A stretch of DNA of 64,000 nucleotides from Stercorarius parasiticus (taxonomy: Eukaryota; Chordata; Aves; Charadriiformes; Stercorariidae). Positions 21,280 through 33,622 of the stretch are shown in pieces (position 1 is the first letter of the stretch; every line of letters begins with the position of its first letter). A model generated the notes under the pieces. It saw nothing but the letters and a program-made list of their open reading frames with translations. It made no database searches and was not told where the DNA came from. The stretch is taken from contig VWZL01000877.1 in NCBI GenBank assembly GCA_013396915.1, positions 753,296-817,295 on the forward strand, written 5' to 3'. The translations under genes were made by a program, and so were the position numbers.

Positions 21280-24200
21280 TAACCACCTGAGTTACAGGCA
21301 AGTGTAATTTATTGAAAAAATGGAGAATTTAAGCCACATACAGAAAACAAAGTGAATGTAAAGCAAGAGAGATCGTAGTGTAGCCCAAACATCAAACAAT
21401 TAGAAAAATGTGTCAGAGATTTCTATGATGATCCAGAGCAAGGAATTTTTAGACAGGAGTCTGTCCTGATTAAACAATGAATACGTAAAATACACATCTT
21501 TCCCTACTGTTTCTTTGTGTGTTGGCGATACTTAAAGTCCTAGAGCATTTTAGAAGTTTGGGCACGCCATTGATTGACTTGAGTTTTGTGATGAGGCCAA
21601 AAAGGAAAAAAAAAAAAAAAAGAAAAAAAAAAAGGAAAAAAGAGAGCCTGGGAAACCCTTTAACTGTCCAGTCTCAGTGGTTTTGTTACTGCGCCAAAAT
21701 AAGGGTTCAGGACATAATAGCACTAGAAAAGCTCACTTGCTGTAGATTTTACATAACGAGTTCCCAGCTTCTCTCATTCAGCCTGTGCCCGGTTCTGCAA
21801 CCAAGACAGCACAGAGAGCAGATTTCAGCTATAAAGATGTCAGTGGGAGAGCTTGTTTTCCTTTGGTAAATTGCAATAAATTAAGGAAAAAAAAAATCAG
21901 TTCTGGAAAGCAGAACTGAAAATGCTAAAAAGAAGCTCTCAAAATGTCCTGCAATAGTCTCTCTCCTTCTCCACGGCTCGCTCAGAAAGGTATGAGTTTG
22001 GCAAAGCAGCCTCTGCTGCTTCCAGTTAAAGTATGTTTAGGGATATCTTTTTACACGAAAAATCTGTTAGGCATTGTTTCCTAAGAGTCAGGTACTTCAG
22101 CCACGCTTAGGAGTCTCCCTTGGGGCCACCCGCTTCTCAGAGGTGGCCCTTGCAGCTTCTATTGATGTGCCTGGCAGCAGCGGCTGCTCAGCCCACCTGA
22201 AAAGCTTTGCCTGCTCCCTCCAACCGCCGACTTGCAGACTGAATAGACAAATGTGTATCAGCTTAAGCTGGAAACTGCAGTCTTAGCATGACTTTTAAGT
22301 AAAGCAGGGCAGAAAACACATTGTGAGCCAGATTCTGGCTGATACCAGCACTTCCATGAGGGGGGTTTCTACGTGCAGGGGCAGTGCGGTGTGCTGGACC
22401 CACTGCGGCCACCCGGTTGGAGACAGCCAAAAAGATTCAGGGGGAAATGGGAGAAGGGAATTCGCTGGCAGCATGGCTGAGACACAGAACAATTTTGTCT
22501 AACTTTGGTTCTGTGTTTGTGTTTTTCCTGCCATTCAGGAGGACCTGCAGGGATCACGAGGGTTTCCTCCCTCCATTGGAGCCGAGCTTTTGCGGTGCTG
22601 CAGTCTTGGGGTACTTTCATCAGAGATACAGTAGCAATGCAGCAATTTCGTATTGTGCACTGTCACCTCCAGACACAATTAACATTTCCTCTTCTCATTA
22701 GAGGCTTTCCCTCTGTCCATTTTCTGCTTTTCTTTCTTTTTCTCTTTTCTTTTTTTTTTTTTTTAAGAGAATAACAGAAGTCACAGCAAAGGTGTCAGCT
22801 GATGTCTATTGCTTGGAGTGCATTATAGGTGGTAACACCATAACAACTTCCTTGAAAGCAGAGAGATGCTGCAAACTCTCGCCCACTTCCCCCCCTCCCA
22901 AGTTCCCTACTGTCCTCAAACCAGGACAGCCACCAAAGAACCGCACCCCCCTCCCCAAAACCTGCAGCTGTACCCATGAGCAGAAGCAGGTGCAGGTGCC
23001 CAAACTATAGGCCCACAGACCTGGCAGCATCCTGTCCCTGGCAAGCTAAAGAAGCAAAAAGAAAAAACCCGCGCAAGAGGGGAACTTGCAGTCCCTGCCA
23101 GTAGCTTAAGTTCATTTGGAATAATGTCGTGGCTCTGCAACATGCTAATAAAACATTTACATGCCTATACAGCATGTGATGCCTTTGCATATACAATGCT
23201 ACCATATTCATTCTCTACTGTAGCCAGAGATGAAAACAGAGTTAGATCCAAGTTCTGTCTGTACATCCCAAGTGATGAGAAGTCCGTTTCTTGAGAGAAT
23301 ATATATCTCAATACACACTTAAGATCTTTAAAGTCAAATGCAGGACCTAAGCTAAGTGGCCCCACTACCATTGTTGAGAAACATTTGGCTGAACGTTATG
23401 ATTCACACTGTGTGTGTGCACCTGCATTTATGAGACATGTGCACGCATTTATACATGCATTTGTGCAAGTTTGTAGGGGGGGGAACTGCTATGCAGTTGA
23501 ACTCATCTCTCTGAACGCACATTGTTTCTCAGATGAATTGTAATTCATTATCATCCCTGAAACTTAAAAATTTGTCCCAGCGTGTGTCTGCTTTTATCAA
23601 GGACGAGATAATTCAATAGGCAGGTGCTAGTCTGCCTACATCCAGTTTTTATACCAAAGTAACTAGCTTGGGAAAATTAAACCTTTAGCATTTAATATCC
23701 TACTGACATGTATTTACAATCCACGGAGTGTTGATTTACATCTCTGTGTGCTCAAATGCGCAGATAAACCTGCTCTGCTCCTACACCTTGTGTCTCCGAA
23801 TGCTGTTTTTTGAATGCAAATGACACGGGACACTTCAAACTTGCCAATCCTGGGAAATGAGCAGTATCGGGAGGTTCTGTGGAAACTGTGCTTTCTGGAA
23901 GAAATTTAAGGGAAAAAAAATCTGACAGAGGAGACATTTCTACAGAAAAAGGACAAGACAGATATATGTGCACAGATGGTGACTGACAGTACCATACTCT
24001 CAGGCAGGCTTATTAGTGCAGCCTCAGTGCCATGATAACATAGAGGTGCTGGACTGGAGCTGGCTTACACTCGACAGCTGAGAGGGAATCGGCATTTGGT
24101 CGCACCGATTTGTGCCGACATACTTACAGAGGGCAGGGAATTGTAGGTGAGAAGACAGAGGAAAGGAAGAAACAATTATATATATTTTAAAAAAAAGTTA

Positions 24201-25029
24201 TGATTGTGGCCTTGAGATTTTTCCCTTTCTTCTTGTAAGGACTCTTTCCCCTCTCTCAGGGTTGTTAATCACATCACTTTTAGAAGGCGAATAGAAGAAA
24301 GCAACATAGTCTGCATCAGTACAGTCTCCATCTTACTAGTAGCCTCCTCAGAGCCTGTGGAGTGGCTATCACAGTAGGAGATAAATCCTGAGGGTCTCTA
24401 GCAGCCAGGTAAACTGGAGACTGTCACAAGGGTTGGCAGGACCTCAGGAAGGGCCGGGGGAACATGGCCCTGGCTACCGGGTTATGCAGCCCTGGTGTTT
24501 GACAGAAGGCAGGAGTTTGCATACATAGATGGGATCCAGGGCTTCTGCAGAACCCTCCAGTTGAGCATCGCTTTATTTAGGGCTACTGCACCAAACTAAA
24601 ATAGCTTCTTTTTATTTGGGCTCAGAATAAAATGAGACAAGAAGATTCTCAGCCTGTTCCTGTCTGCTCTCCTCTGTACAAAAGGAACCGGAGGGGCACT
24701 TTCCCCTGGTCAGACAACCTGGCACTGGTTTTCTGCTGAGGCAGTGCCTGGCCAGGCTTGACAGATGCACAGTGTTTTGAAACAGAGCTTGCATTCTTAA
24801 GGCTGCCAACTGCCCAGAACAGAGCTGAATGATGCACTTCTCGGCTGGAACAAAGCTGGGAAGTCCTTGGCGTCCTCTGAGCCATTGGAAACAAAACATA
24901 AAGAAAGGGCATGATCATCCTATGAGTTAAATTCCATACTAACACCTAATTTCTAAACGTGCCTATTTATCCACAGAGTTCAATGATTTTAGCAGAAGCC
25001 ACATGGTATAATTACCTTCCATTTACTGG
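21280..25029. other. Unannotated intergenic DNA
   Basis: Holds A-rich and T-rich simple sequence (21,600-21,640; 22,735-22,765) and a G run near 23,478. No exon or repeat family is recognised. Short open frames on both strands overlap one another and look random. Confidence 0.4.
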
Positions 25030-25130
25030 ACCACTTTACCAGTTGGGAAATTGAGGCAGAGAACAGTTCCAGTTTGTCCAACGAGTCCGTGAAGTTAGAG
25101 AATGTAGAGGAGGATCCAGGTCTCTGATGG
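25030..25130 (-). repeat. MIR-like SINE relic
   Basis: On the plus strand the order ACTTTACCAGTTGGGAAATT, GAGGCAGAGAACAG and GGAGGATCCAGGTCT follows the reverse complement of the MIR consensus (TTTTACAGATGAGGAAACTGAGGC and on to GGATTCGAACCCAGG). Highly diverged and truncated. Confidence 0.6.
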
Positions 25131-28100
25131 ATCCAGCCACAAGAAGAGCTACCTCTAACATACAAGAAATCTGTGGGACTCACTGCAATTAGCTACAGCA
25201 CCAAGAGCTCGGCAGTTCTCCTCCAAAATATTTTTTTTTATGAATTCTCATTAAACTAAATAATATAAATGTTTCCCCGCATCCACCCACATTTCAGAAG
25301 GCAAATCAGTCCCAGGTATCTGGGGTTATGGACTGATTCCCTTTGCAGAGTCAGGCAGTAACACTCCCTGGTACGCTGTGTTCCTGCCCTGCCCTCTGAA
25401 CTGTAAATGATGCAGGAGAAGCGCATCTGTATTTTTTCATAAAGTGTAATAATTTATGGTCTGACTTCAAACATTAGGTTCCGAGGCCAGATTCATTTAG
25501 TTTTGAAGGCATTGCAGCAGGTTACACAGCTGGTAAAATTGTATTAACATTACGGTTAAAAATACTTATCTGATGCATTGTTAGCCTGAAGGCACATACA
25601 ACAAAGACTTTTATATATAACCTACATCGACAATACAAAGCTCGATTAAAATATTTTCCTCTCAAACTTTTGCAAAGTATCATATTGTAATTTTCATTTA
25701 AATTCAAACTACAGTTAAAATTAAAGTGGTGATCTCCAATGACACATCACTAAGATAGAAGAGCCTGAGGCAGGAGTAGCTCCGATAAATTTGGCCTTTT
25801 GGGGCAGTTACACCAGAGGACATTTCAAGAGGATGGGCCATGCTTGATTGCACTGTGGCTGCATACCTCTGACTTCCAGCAAGCAACAATTTTTAGAAGA
25901 GATGAGTGTAATGGCTCTGTCTCAGTTTTGCAAGCCAAAACCTACGTGGAAAGAGGAAACTGTCTTATATGGGCAAATATATCAGAATTTGAGAACGCAC
26001 ACCCATGCAGTTTATTTTATATTTTTATTTATATTTAATCGTTGATTCATTAAAATATTTCAACTTTATCATTAAGTAAAATAATTTAATTTTATTTAAC
26101 ACTGATTCATTTTAGAAGAATGGCAAATATCAAACAATGTTTTCCAAAAATCGAGTTTTGATTTCAGGAGGTTAAGCACGACTGTCTGGTGTTTGGAAGA
26201 GACAAATGAGCCAAGGGAGCACTCTCATCCCCCTCCAGCCTTCCCACGGACTCCCTGTAATGCCTTTACAGCACATTTGACTTGCCCTGACAACTGACCT
26301 GCATTAGAGAAGTGCTTAGAGATCTTCAAATGAAGAAATGTTCATAACTAAAAAGCATTTACTGTAATGAAGCCCCTCAAAAGAGGCTCTGCATGCTGCA
26401 GCTGATCTTTCATGTAAGCGTAATTGCACCAAATGTTGTGGAGTGTATTTTCATTCCTCTTCTGCACACGTTCAATATAATTTTCTGAGTAAAACAAACA
26501 TCTGTGCACAGTTGTAGAGGTGGGATTTTACACTAGTTATAGCAGATGACCTTCATTTTTTGTTTTTGCCTAGCAGTCTAACAAAATATAAGCCAAGTTA
26601 CAACCCAACCTCACACTTTGACCTTTTAAAATTTACTTTTAAAAATAGAGGTTATCTTTTATGCTGCAAATTATGCCTTTATCTCTTATAATCCCATAAG
26701 TCAGACATCACAGTCCCACTTCAATTATGCTAAACTCTTATGTTAATTTTAAATCATGTAACTTAATTCCTGGCAAAGCAGGCTGGTGATTTTCAAAATG
26801 TGGTTAATGAGGCAAAGTACAATCTAGATTCTGCTACTGAGATCATCTGAATCCCTTAGGTCGCTGAAGATGACTATGGAGAGGCTCTTCTTTACAAAAG
26901 TCTGGGTTAGATTTTCAAAAAATGAATTTTTAAGTGCAGTTAGGGGCTATGAAATTTGAGGTTGAGCACACAAAGAAGTCAAATTACTTTCACCAGAGCC
27001 ATAGAACAACAGTGCGGCTAAAACAATTACACTTCTGTGCACATACATGCTTTAAAGTCCTTAAGTAGTGTCCTCCCCTTTTAAATCACAAATGCAAACT
27101 GTACCAGATTTTCAAGATGACAATCCAGGGACCTGATGCCTACATCCACGGATGCATGCAAATCAATCTCATCTTCCCTCTCATTTGCAGAAGCCAAACA
27201 TTTGCTAATAACTTCTTTCACCCCTCCCTTGACTCAAACAATAGCTTTTTCTAAGATCAGTTAGTAGATGAAATCTTATGAGACTGTACAGCTTTTTCGA
27301 TACAATTACATCCTCCCCCTGAAAAATCTTTCATTCCCTGATCAGATGCTGAAAGTTTGTCACTAAAGCAAGCTCAAGGTTAAGCTTAAGTTCTTCAGAG
27401 ACTTTGTGATTTACTACTATTTATTTCTCTGAATTAAAGAATTAATATGAAACCTATATATAAATTGACCTCCATTCTTTATTAGCATGTTAAACTTTTT
27501 TTTTCCTCATATATTGGTACATAAGCCATCTTTTCATCTGTAAATTAACAACGAATTAACACACATCCACCACAGACAAGACCAAGAAAATATATAGACA
27601 TCAAAAGTTGGTGTACACTTATTTATTATTTAACATCTTCAATGGTCTCCCTACAAGGCAAGAGAGATTCATTCAGGACTTGAGGTGGGAATCAATACTT
27701 ACAAGAGCAGAGGATCTAGAGAGCTCTGCTGCATCAATGGAAAAGATGCTTTTCACACCAAGGTCAAATCTAAGTGAAATCTAAGGCAGTTTTCACATGA
27801 ATTTGGAAGCTGGATGACACAAAATCAAAACTCTGGCAGGAGCCGCTCTTTAAGGTCCTAATGCATAGTCCCACTTGAGAAAAACAGTCATGATATTGCA
27901 TGGCTAAATTAAAAAAAAAATAATAATTTGTGCTGGGTAAAGATACATGGGAACTCAATAACAACCATTAACTGGCATGGCGCACAACACCGCAGCAGCA
28001 GCGTACTAGAACCCAGCATGACAGTTGCTGCAAGGAGCCACTTCTCCATGGTGGCCTGTGGGCCAAGCCCTCAGCCATGGGGCAGCTGCGCTCCTGTCCT

Positions 28101-28224
28101 GGTTCGAGGTGCCCTGGGCAGAGCCGCACAGCTCCGGGGCTCCCTGCTCTGGGATGGAGCCCGTAGGAGAAACAGGAGTGGTTTCTCTCAGGGGAGGTGG
28201 GAGTCAGACACCATCTTGACTGTA
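25131..28224. other. Unannotated intergenic DNA
   Basis: Mostly AT-rich. 26,900-27,120 contains AGATTTTCAAAAAAT and CCAGATTTTCAAGATG blocks reminiscent of an old amniote repeat, too weak to annotate. 28,025-28,220 is GC-rich without a supportable gene. Confidence 0.35.
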
Positions 28225-28345
28225 AAGGGGGAGATTTAGGGACACCTTCTTCACGTGAGGAAAGGCATGCATCAGGGCAGTTCAACAGTTGGATATCCCA
28301 TCCCAGACACTGCTGGTATTGACACCTAGGGGTTCGTCTAGGCAC
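28225..28345 (+). repeat. Possible diverged CR1 3' fragment
   Basis: CACCTTCTTCACGTGAGG, followed 50 bases later by GGATATCCCATCCCAGACA and then by GTTCGTCTAGGCACAGCAA, parallels the order of blocks in the better-preserved CR1 at 33,405-33,520 (TTCTTCACCATGAGGG, CCCCATCCCTGGCAG, GGCTCTGAGCAA). Similarity is patchy and no 3' tail is present, so the call is weak. Confidence 0.3.
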
Positions 28346-29839
28346 AGCAACAGCCCACACATGTAACAGCGTCTGCGTTTACCTGTCCGGGGCATCCCTG
28401 CACCTCCATGTTGGTGCTGAACACCTGCACCTCTCTCCACACCTCATGGTGATGAGGGCTTGTGGGCTTTTTCCTTCTCCTCTTTGCTCCACAGCCCCAG
28501 TGAACAGGCTGGCTTTGGCTATAGGTGCTGCTAGCCACACACAGCACCACCTCCGACTTGGGCTGCCCAGTATGCTTTTACTTCCCCCCCCTCCCCCGAG
28601 CGGCTTGCCCTGACATGAGGAGAGACACGCAGAGCCTGCTCGGTGATGCTCTGGCACTGCAGAGGCTGGAGGTGGTCTATTTTACCTCTTCTGAGGAGAA
28701 AACTGAGGGAGAAACAAGCAGTGAGGGTACGTAGGAAATGGTTTCTCCTTTCAGCAGGGACCCATAATTACTCCTTTGGAAGGACTGAAGCCGTACATTT
28801 GCCCAAGATGAGGGAAAGGACAGCAATAGGGTTGGTTGTGAGCACTGGTTGGGAATAGAGGAAAAGGACATTTTACTTGCATCAGTTTCCCGCCAGGCTG
28901 TGTCCTTAGTCTAGAATTTGCTATATCAAGACGCAGGAGCAAGATGCCCCAAACCACCCCAGGAAGCAAAGAATAGGTGTCATCTTTACTTTGGAAGGGC
29001 ATAGGGATTTCTCCCTATCCATTCTGCAGGGATTTCTCCTCCTCCTGGGACACCCTGGCCACCCATCCTACATCATCATGTGCAACTGTGGGTTGCAGGA
29101 ACAACTGCCTGCGTTGGTCAGACAGCACTTGAGGGAGGAGAGGGAAGAGGAGGAGGACTGTGGGACTCTGGACACAACCACCTCTAGGACAAATCACCAA
29201 TACCTGTACCACCAGACTGCAGCACCCACCCCATCCCTGGGATTTGTTGGCTGATGACAAGGCAGGAAGGACAGCAAAACACAGCTGGCTTCAGGGAGCT
29301 CTGGGGACAAAACCAGTCCATGGGTTTGGGAGGCAATGGGCACACACACCTTCTGTGCAACAAATTGCCAGGAGCTGGACTGATGACTGGACACTGGCAG
29401 GCCGATAGTGGTCACAGCAGTTGCAATGAAGTTGATTCTTAGTACAGACCTTATAACGTCCCACGGCTATCACCCTCAGACTTTGCCCTGCCACTAAAGA
29501 TGAAGACTATCTTGAATATTTGGACCAGAGTATGCATTGTGTGGTTGACTCCACTGTAAATTAAAATGTTAATTTTAATGTATGTGGCAATTCTCTGAAA
29601 GGAGGGTCATGTTTGTCAGCTCTAATGCATCCATCAAAATGGGATAGTGGACCGTGACTTCAGATCGCAGGCTTACCCGAATTTACTCTGCTCTACAGTT
29701 AAGCTGCTGTGTTATTCGTAGTTTTATGCATTTGTATTCAAGAGTATCCTTCAATAAAAACCATTCCGGTCTAAAACCAGCTACAGTCTAATGGTAATCA
29801 AAAAACCAAGCCTTGCAACTGAGAACGCTGCAAACATTT
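28346..29839. other. Unannotated GC-moderate DNA downstream of CHST9
   Basis: No splice-flanked frame or repeat could be recognised. Several overlapping frames on both strands between 28,380 and 29,500 reflect the higher GC content. Confidence 0.35.
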
Positions 29840-30283
29840 TAGAAAATTAGCCAATGCTTCTTTATTAATAAGTGACAGAAAGTAAAAAATACATTCAAAA
29901 ATAGTTTCAAAATCAATTTCTAAAGCAGACACACAAAAAAAGAATCCCGCTACTCTGAATGCTTTTATCTTAAACCATTAAAAGAACATTAGGTAAGCTA
30001 ACGCAACAGCTGGCTGTGCTACCACTTCCACAGTATAATCCATAATGGTAAAAGCAGCTTTTTCAGGCATTTTAGTGCAATTTCTGCTGCTTACAGGTCT
30101 TTTTTTGGTGCATTCTCCTATAATTTAATGTCAATTGATGTCACTCTAGCTTATAAAACCCCCACTAAGTCAAGACAACTCCACTTAGCAGTAACTTTGT
30201 TTCCTTCCAGGGCTAATATCAAAGTAGTTGTTTTGAATCCCAGAATGATAAGTATCTAACAGAAGCCTGAAGCTATTCTGGTG
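29840..30283 (-). other. CHST9: Probable CHST9 3' untranslated region
   Basis: The region follows the CHST9 stop codon on the minus strand and is AT-rich with no open frame. A minus-strand AATAAA at 29,861-29,866, about 420 bases after the stop, is followed by a TTGGTTTTTTG-type U/GU-rich stretch, the usual layout of a poly(A) site. A longer UTR cannot be excluded. Confidence 0.55.
29861..29866 (-). terminator. CHST9: Candidate CHST9 poly(A) signal
   Basis: Minus-strand AATAAA with a U-rich downstream patch around 29,795-29,805. It is the first canonical hexamer I see after the CHST9 stop codon. Confidence 0.5.
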
Positions 30284-31381
30284 CTATACAATTGGTGATG
30301 TATAATTGAACATTAAGTAATCCAAGTAATAGAAGTCATAGGTCAGCTGTCTCTCCTCCTTAGACAATTCCTTTAAGTATTGCCTCACTACTTCTGCACT
30401 TGTTCTCTCATCAGAGGAATGTCTGTCTTTGAATTTAGGAAACTTCAGCTCAGCTGGAGCACCTACCAGCTGCAAAAAGTAATTGGCGTCTTCTTCCAGG
30501 GTTTCAAACTTTCCTATAAAATCATAGTTGATGAGGCAGGGATAGCAGAGCTTACTGACTTGCTCCCAATGAATGTCCATTCCTACTGGGCGATGGGAAT
30601 CTAACAAATATTGGATGAACTCCTTGAACTTAACCCCTGATCCTGTTTTCAATGCTTCCTCATTTGCATTATGTCTATACTTCTTTATTATTGCCTTCCC
30701 AAATACTGGATGGTAATAGCTGTTTGGATGTTCAAACTTATCTCTGAAGGCAGATACCAGTCTTTCCATAGGATCACGTACAAATATAGTCTTGGTGTAC
30801 GTGTTCAAACGTGTGTATATCCCTTTTAGGTCATAACTGTCCAGTTTCCTTAGATGCTTTCCATAGTGCACATCATCATGGGAAATGTTGTGTGCTGAAG
30901 CGGCGAGACCATTGAGTACCATGAGGACCCTTTTCCAATTGGAGCAGCCTGCTTTCGGCACTTCGCAGTACAGGACCTTGTGCCTGTCCTCCACGTAAAT
31001 TCTTGACACCAGGTGCACGAGGTGAGTTCGCAGTTGCTTTTTGCTGTTGTATTTCTTACAGAAGTCATGCAGGAAGGACCTGCGCTTTTCCTGGGCGCTA
31101 TCCACATCCTTCCACTTGCCACCCTTGACTAACATCTTGTCTAAAGGGTGCAGAGCAGGAGGTAAATACACCCCTCTGAACCGGCTGAGAGGTGACTCGC
31201 TCATCTTCTGCTGGTCAGACAGTTGGCTCACCAAGGATGCAGCCACCACACCAAAAGGGTCAGCCTTGCCCAGCCAGTTCCTGCTGCCCAACACGGCCAT
31301 CTCGTGCTTACTGAGGCCAGGAGGAGCACTCCTGCTCAATGCAGCTCTCCTTGGCATTCCTGGAGGTGGAAGCGTGAAATC
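30284..31381 (-). CDS. CHST9: CHST9 terminal exon, GalNAc-4-O-sulfotransferase 2
   Basis: The exon encodes the last 365 residues of carbohydrate sulfotransferase 9, a Golgi type II membrane enzyme that moves sulfate from PAPS to the 4-hydroxyl of terminal GalNAc on N- and O-glycans. It begins after a CCATGTTTGCAG acceptor; there is no start codon, and the TTG just upstream is intronic. Residues 1-80 are a variable stem rich in Pro, Arg and Ser. From [14 protein letters not shown] (98-111) onward similarity to mammalian CHST9 is very strong. [12 protein letters not shown] (140-151) is the 5'-phosphosulfate loop and [17 protein letters not shown] (200-216) holds the 3'-phosphate site. Sequons occur at NIS165 and NYT359. 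The end is [16 protein letters not shown]8 is related, but synteny with AQP4 supports CHST9. The exons for the cytosolic tail and membrane anchor are not found here. Confidence 0.96.
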   Translation of the reverse strand, partial: DFTLPPPGMPRRAALSRSAPPGLSKHEMAVLGSRNWLGKADPFGVVAASLVSQLSDQQKMSESPLSRFRGVYLPPALHPLDKMLVKGGKWKDVDSAQEKRRSFLHDFCKKYNSKKQLRTHLVHLVSRIYVEDRHKVLYCEVPKAGCSNWKRVLMVLNGLAASAHNISHDDVHYGKHLRKLDSYDLKGIYTRLNTYTKTIFVRDPMERLVSAFRDKFEHPNSYYHPVFGKAIIKKYRHNANEEALKTGSGVKFKEFIQYLLDSHRPVGMDIHWEQVSKLCYPCLINYDFIGKFETLEEDANYFLQLVGAPAELKFPKFKDRHSSDERTSAEVVRQYLKELSKEERQLTYDFYYLDYLMFNYTSPIV

Positions 31382-32282
31382 CTGCAAACATGGAAAGGAT
31401 CAGAGCTTACAGCCCAGCGACAGCCCATTCACATTGCAACAGCAGCAGGGATGGTGGTGCGTGCTCAGGACCAAGCCACATCTAGTACTATAAAGTCTCT
31501 TCTGAACCACTTGATGGATACATCTAATTTAGCAACATGCTGGGTAATTACTGAAATACACGCTTCTGAAGCTTACCTGTTAGCACACAGTAGGTCTTCC
31601 TACAAAAATAAATAGCTTAAGCCACACCTTTTAAGAAATCAGAAGAGGTTCACATAGGGAGGCTGACAGTCCTGGCAGGGGTGGCCAGGTGCTTTTCTCT
31701 ACTGAACACATTTTCCCCCTTGACAGCACTGGTTGAGTTGCATGGCCACTAACAGCTCTCTGGAGCACTCTGACACAGTCACGCTAACAGCTGCTGGATC
31801 TACTTCCACCTCTGTGACTTGGAGCAGACCTTGTCCCCTAGTGGCGGTAGGGGACGAACCCAGGGCTCCTAAATAGCTGACATCAGTGGGTTTGAGCGGG
31901 GTGTGGTGACAGACAAAATCCTCCCTCCAAAAAGGTCCTACTCCTGTCCTCCTACAGATAGATCATGGAAGTGGGATACATCAGACTGCATGCACATACA
32001 GGTGTTTGCAACATGGATGTCTGCACCTGAGCTGGCTACTTTCACAACTGCTAAGGCAAAATAGGTGCCTTTAGAGCTTATTCCATCTGACTTATTTAAA
32101 CATCAATATTAATGACATGAACCAACTAACCATCAACTAGTGACCCTGTGAAGAATGTGAAAAGATGAGACTTTCCTCCCAAACATCTATTTTAATGTCC
32201 CCAGTCACCATGCAATCCACAAGCTGCAGAAACGGCAAAGCTTGGATCTGTGTTTTGCCATCAAGTTCTTTAGAGTCTTGTA
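31382..32282 (-). other. CHST9: CHST9 intron sequence (inferred)
   Basis: This follows the acceptor of the terminal CHST9 exon in the upstream direction. No exon recognised. The stretch leads into a CR1 insertion. Confidence 0.6.
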
Positions 32283-33622
32283 TATGGAGAAGGCCGAGGT
32301 TCTCAATGACTTCTTTTCCTCAGTCTTCACTGGCAAGGGCTCCAGCCACACTCCCAGAGTCACAGAAGATAATGGCAGGGGCTGGAAAGAACTGCCCATT
32401 GTAAGTGAAGATCAGGTTCGTGATATCTGATGAACCTGAAAGTGCACAAGTCCATGGGACCCGATGGGATACACCCACGGGTAGTGAGGGAACTGCCGGA
32501 TGAGGTTGCTAAACTGCTCTCTATTATATTCCAAAAGTCATGGCAGTCTGGTGAGGTCCCCACTGACTGGAAAAGGGGAAACATAATCCCCATTTTCAAA
32601 AAGGGAAAAAAGGATGAACCAGGGAACTATAGGCCAGTCAGTCTCACCTCTGTGCCTGGTAAGACTATGGAGCAGATCCTCCTGGGGGCACTGCTGAGGC
32701 AGAAGAATAATGTAAGAGGTGATAGGGTACAATCAACATGGCTTCACCAAGGGCAAATCGTGCCTGACAAACCTGGTGGCCTTCTATGAGAAGGTCACAA
32801 CATCAATAGACAAGGGGAGAGCAACTGACATCATTTACCTGGGCCTGAGCAAAGCCTTTGACTCTGTCCTGTGAACACCCTGGTCTCCAAGCTGATAAAA
32901 TATGGNNNNNNNNNNNNNNNNNNNNNNNNNNNNNNNNNNNNNNNNNNNNNNNNNNNNNNNNNNNNNNNNNNNNNNNNNNNNNNNNNNNNNNNNNNNNNNN
33001 NNNNNNNNNNNNNNNNNNNNNNNNNNNNNNNNNNNNNNNNNNNNNNNNNNNNNNNNNNNNNNNNNNNNNNNNNNNNNNNNNNNNNNNNNNNNNNNNNNNN
33101 NNNNNNNNNNNNNNNNNNNNNNNNNNNNNNNNNNNNNNNNNNNNNNNNNNNNNNNNGGCCAGAGAAGGGCCACGAGGATGATCAGAGGGCTGGAGCACCT
33201 CTCCTGTGAGGACAGACTGAGAGAGCTGGGGTTGTTCCACGTGGAGAAAAGAAGGCTCCGAGGAGCCCTTATAGTGGCCTACCAGTATCTTAAGGGTGCC
33301 TACAAGAAAGCTGGTGAGGGACTTTTTAGGATGTCGGGTAATGGTAGGACTAGGGGGAATGGATTAAAACTAGAGATGGGGTGATTCAGACTGGACATTA
33401 GGAAGAAGTTCTTCACCATGAGGGTGGTGAGACACTGGAACCGGTTGCCCAGACAGGTGGTGGAAGCCCCATCCCTGGCAGTTTTTAAGGCCAGGCTGGA
33501 TGGGGCTCTGAGCAACCTGATCTAGTGGAAGGTGTCCCTGCCCATGGCAGGGGGGTTGGAACTAGATGATCTTTAAGGTCCCTTCCAACCCTAACAGTTC
33601 TATGATTCTATGATTCTATGAT
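32283..33622 (+). mobile_element. CR1 LINE, 5'-truncated, interrupted by N gap
   Basis: This is a non-LTR retrotransposon copy in the opposite orientation to CHST9. The ORF2 remnant starts at [18 protein letters not shown] and, after a frame change, reads [40 protein letters not shown] and on into reverse-transcriptase fingers. In-frame stops occur (for example just after EDQVRDI), so it is dead. 32,906-33,156 is N. After the gap come RRATRMIRGLEHLSCEDRLR and the 3' region. The copy ends with CCCTTCCAACCCTAACAG and a TTCTATGA tail repeated about three times, the diagnostic CR1 3' end. The palm domain with the catalytic aspartates would fall in the gap. Confidence 0.93.
32906..33156. other. 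251-base assembly gap
   Basis: A run of Ns inside a CR1 element. Flanking homology suggests that more than 251 bases of CR1 should lie here (see findings). Confidence 0.98.

Noticed and set aside
21026..21301. Open frame with GKARQ and KRREE repeats that looks like a charged repeat protein
   Set aside because: It is only the minus-strand translation of the two pentanucleotide arrays; there is no splice signal, homology or unique sequence of any length.
26900..27120. AGATTTTCAAA-type blocks resembling an old amniote interspersed repeat
   Set aside because: Only two short blocks match memory of the repeat; not enough to name or bound an element.
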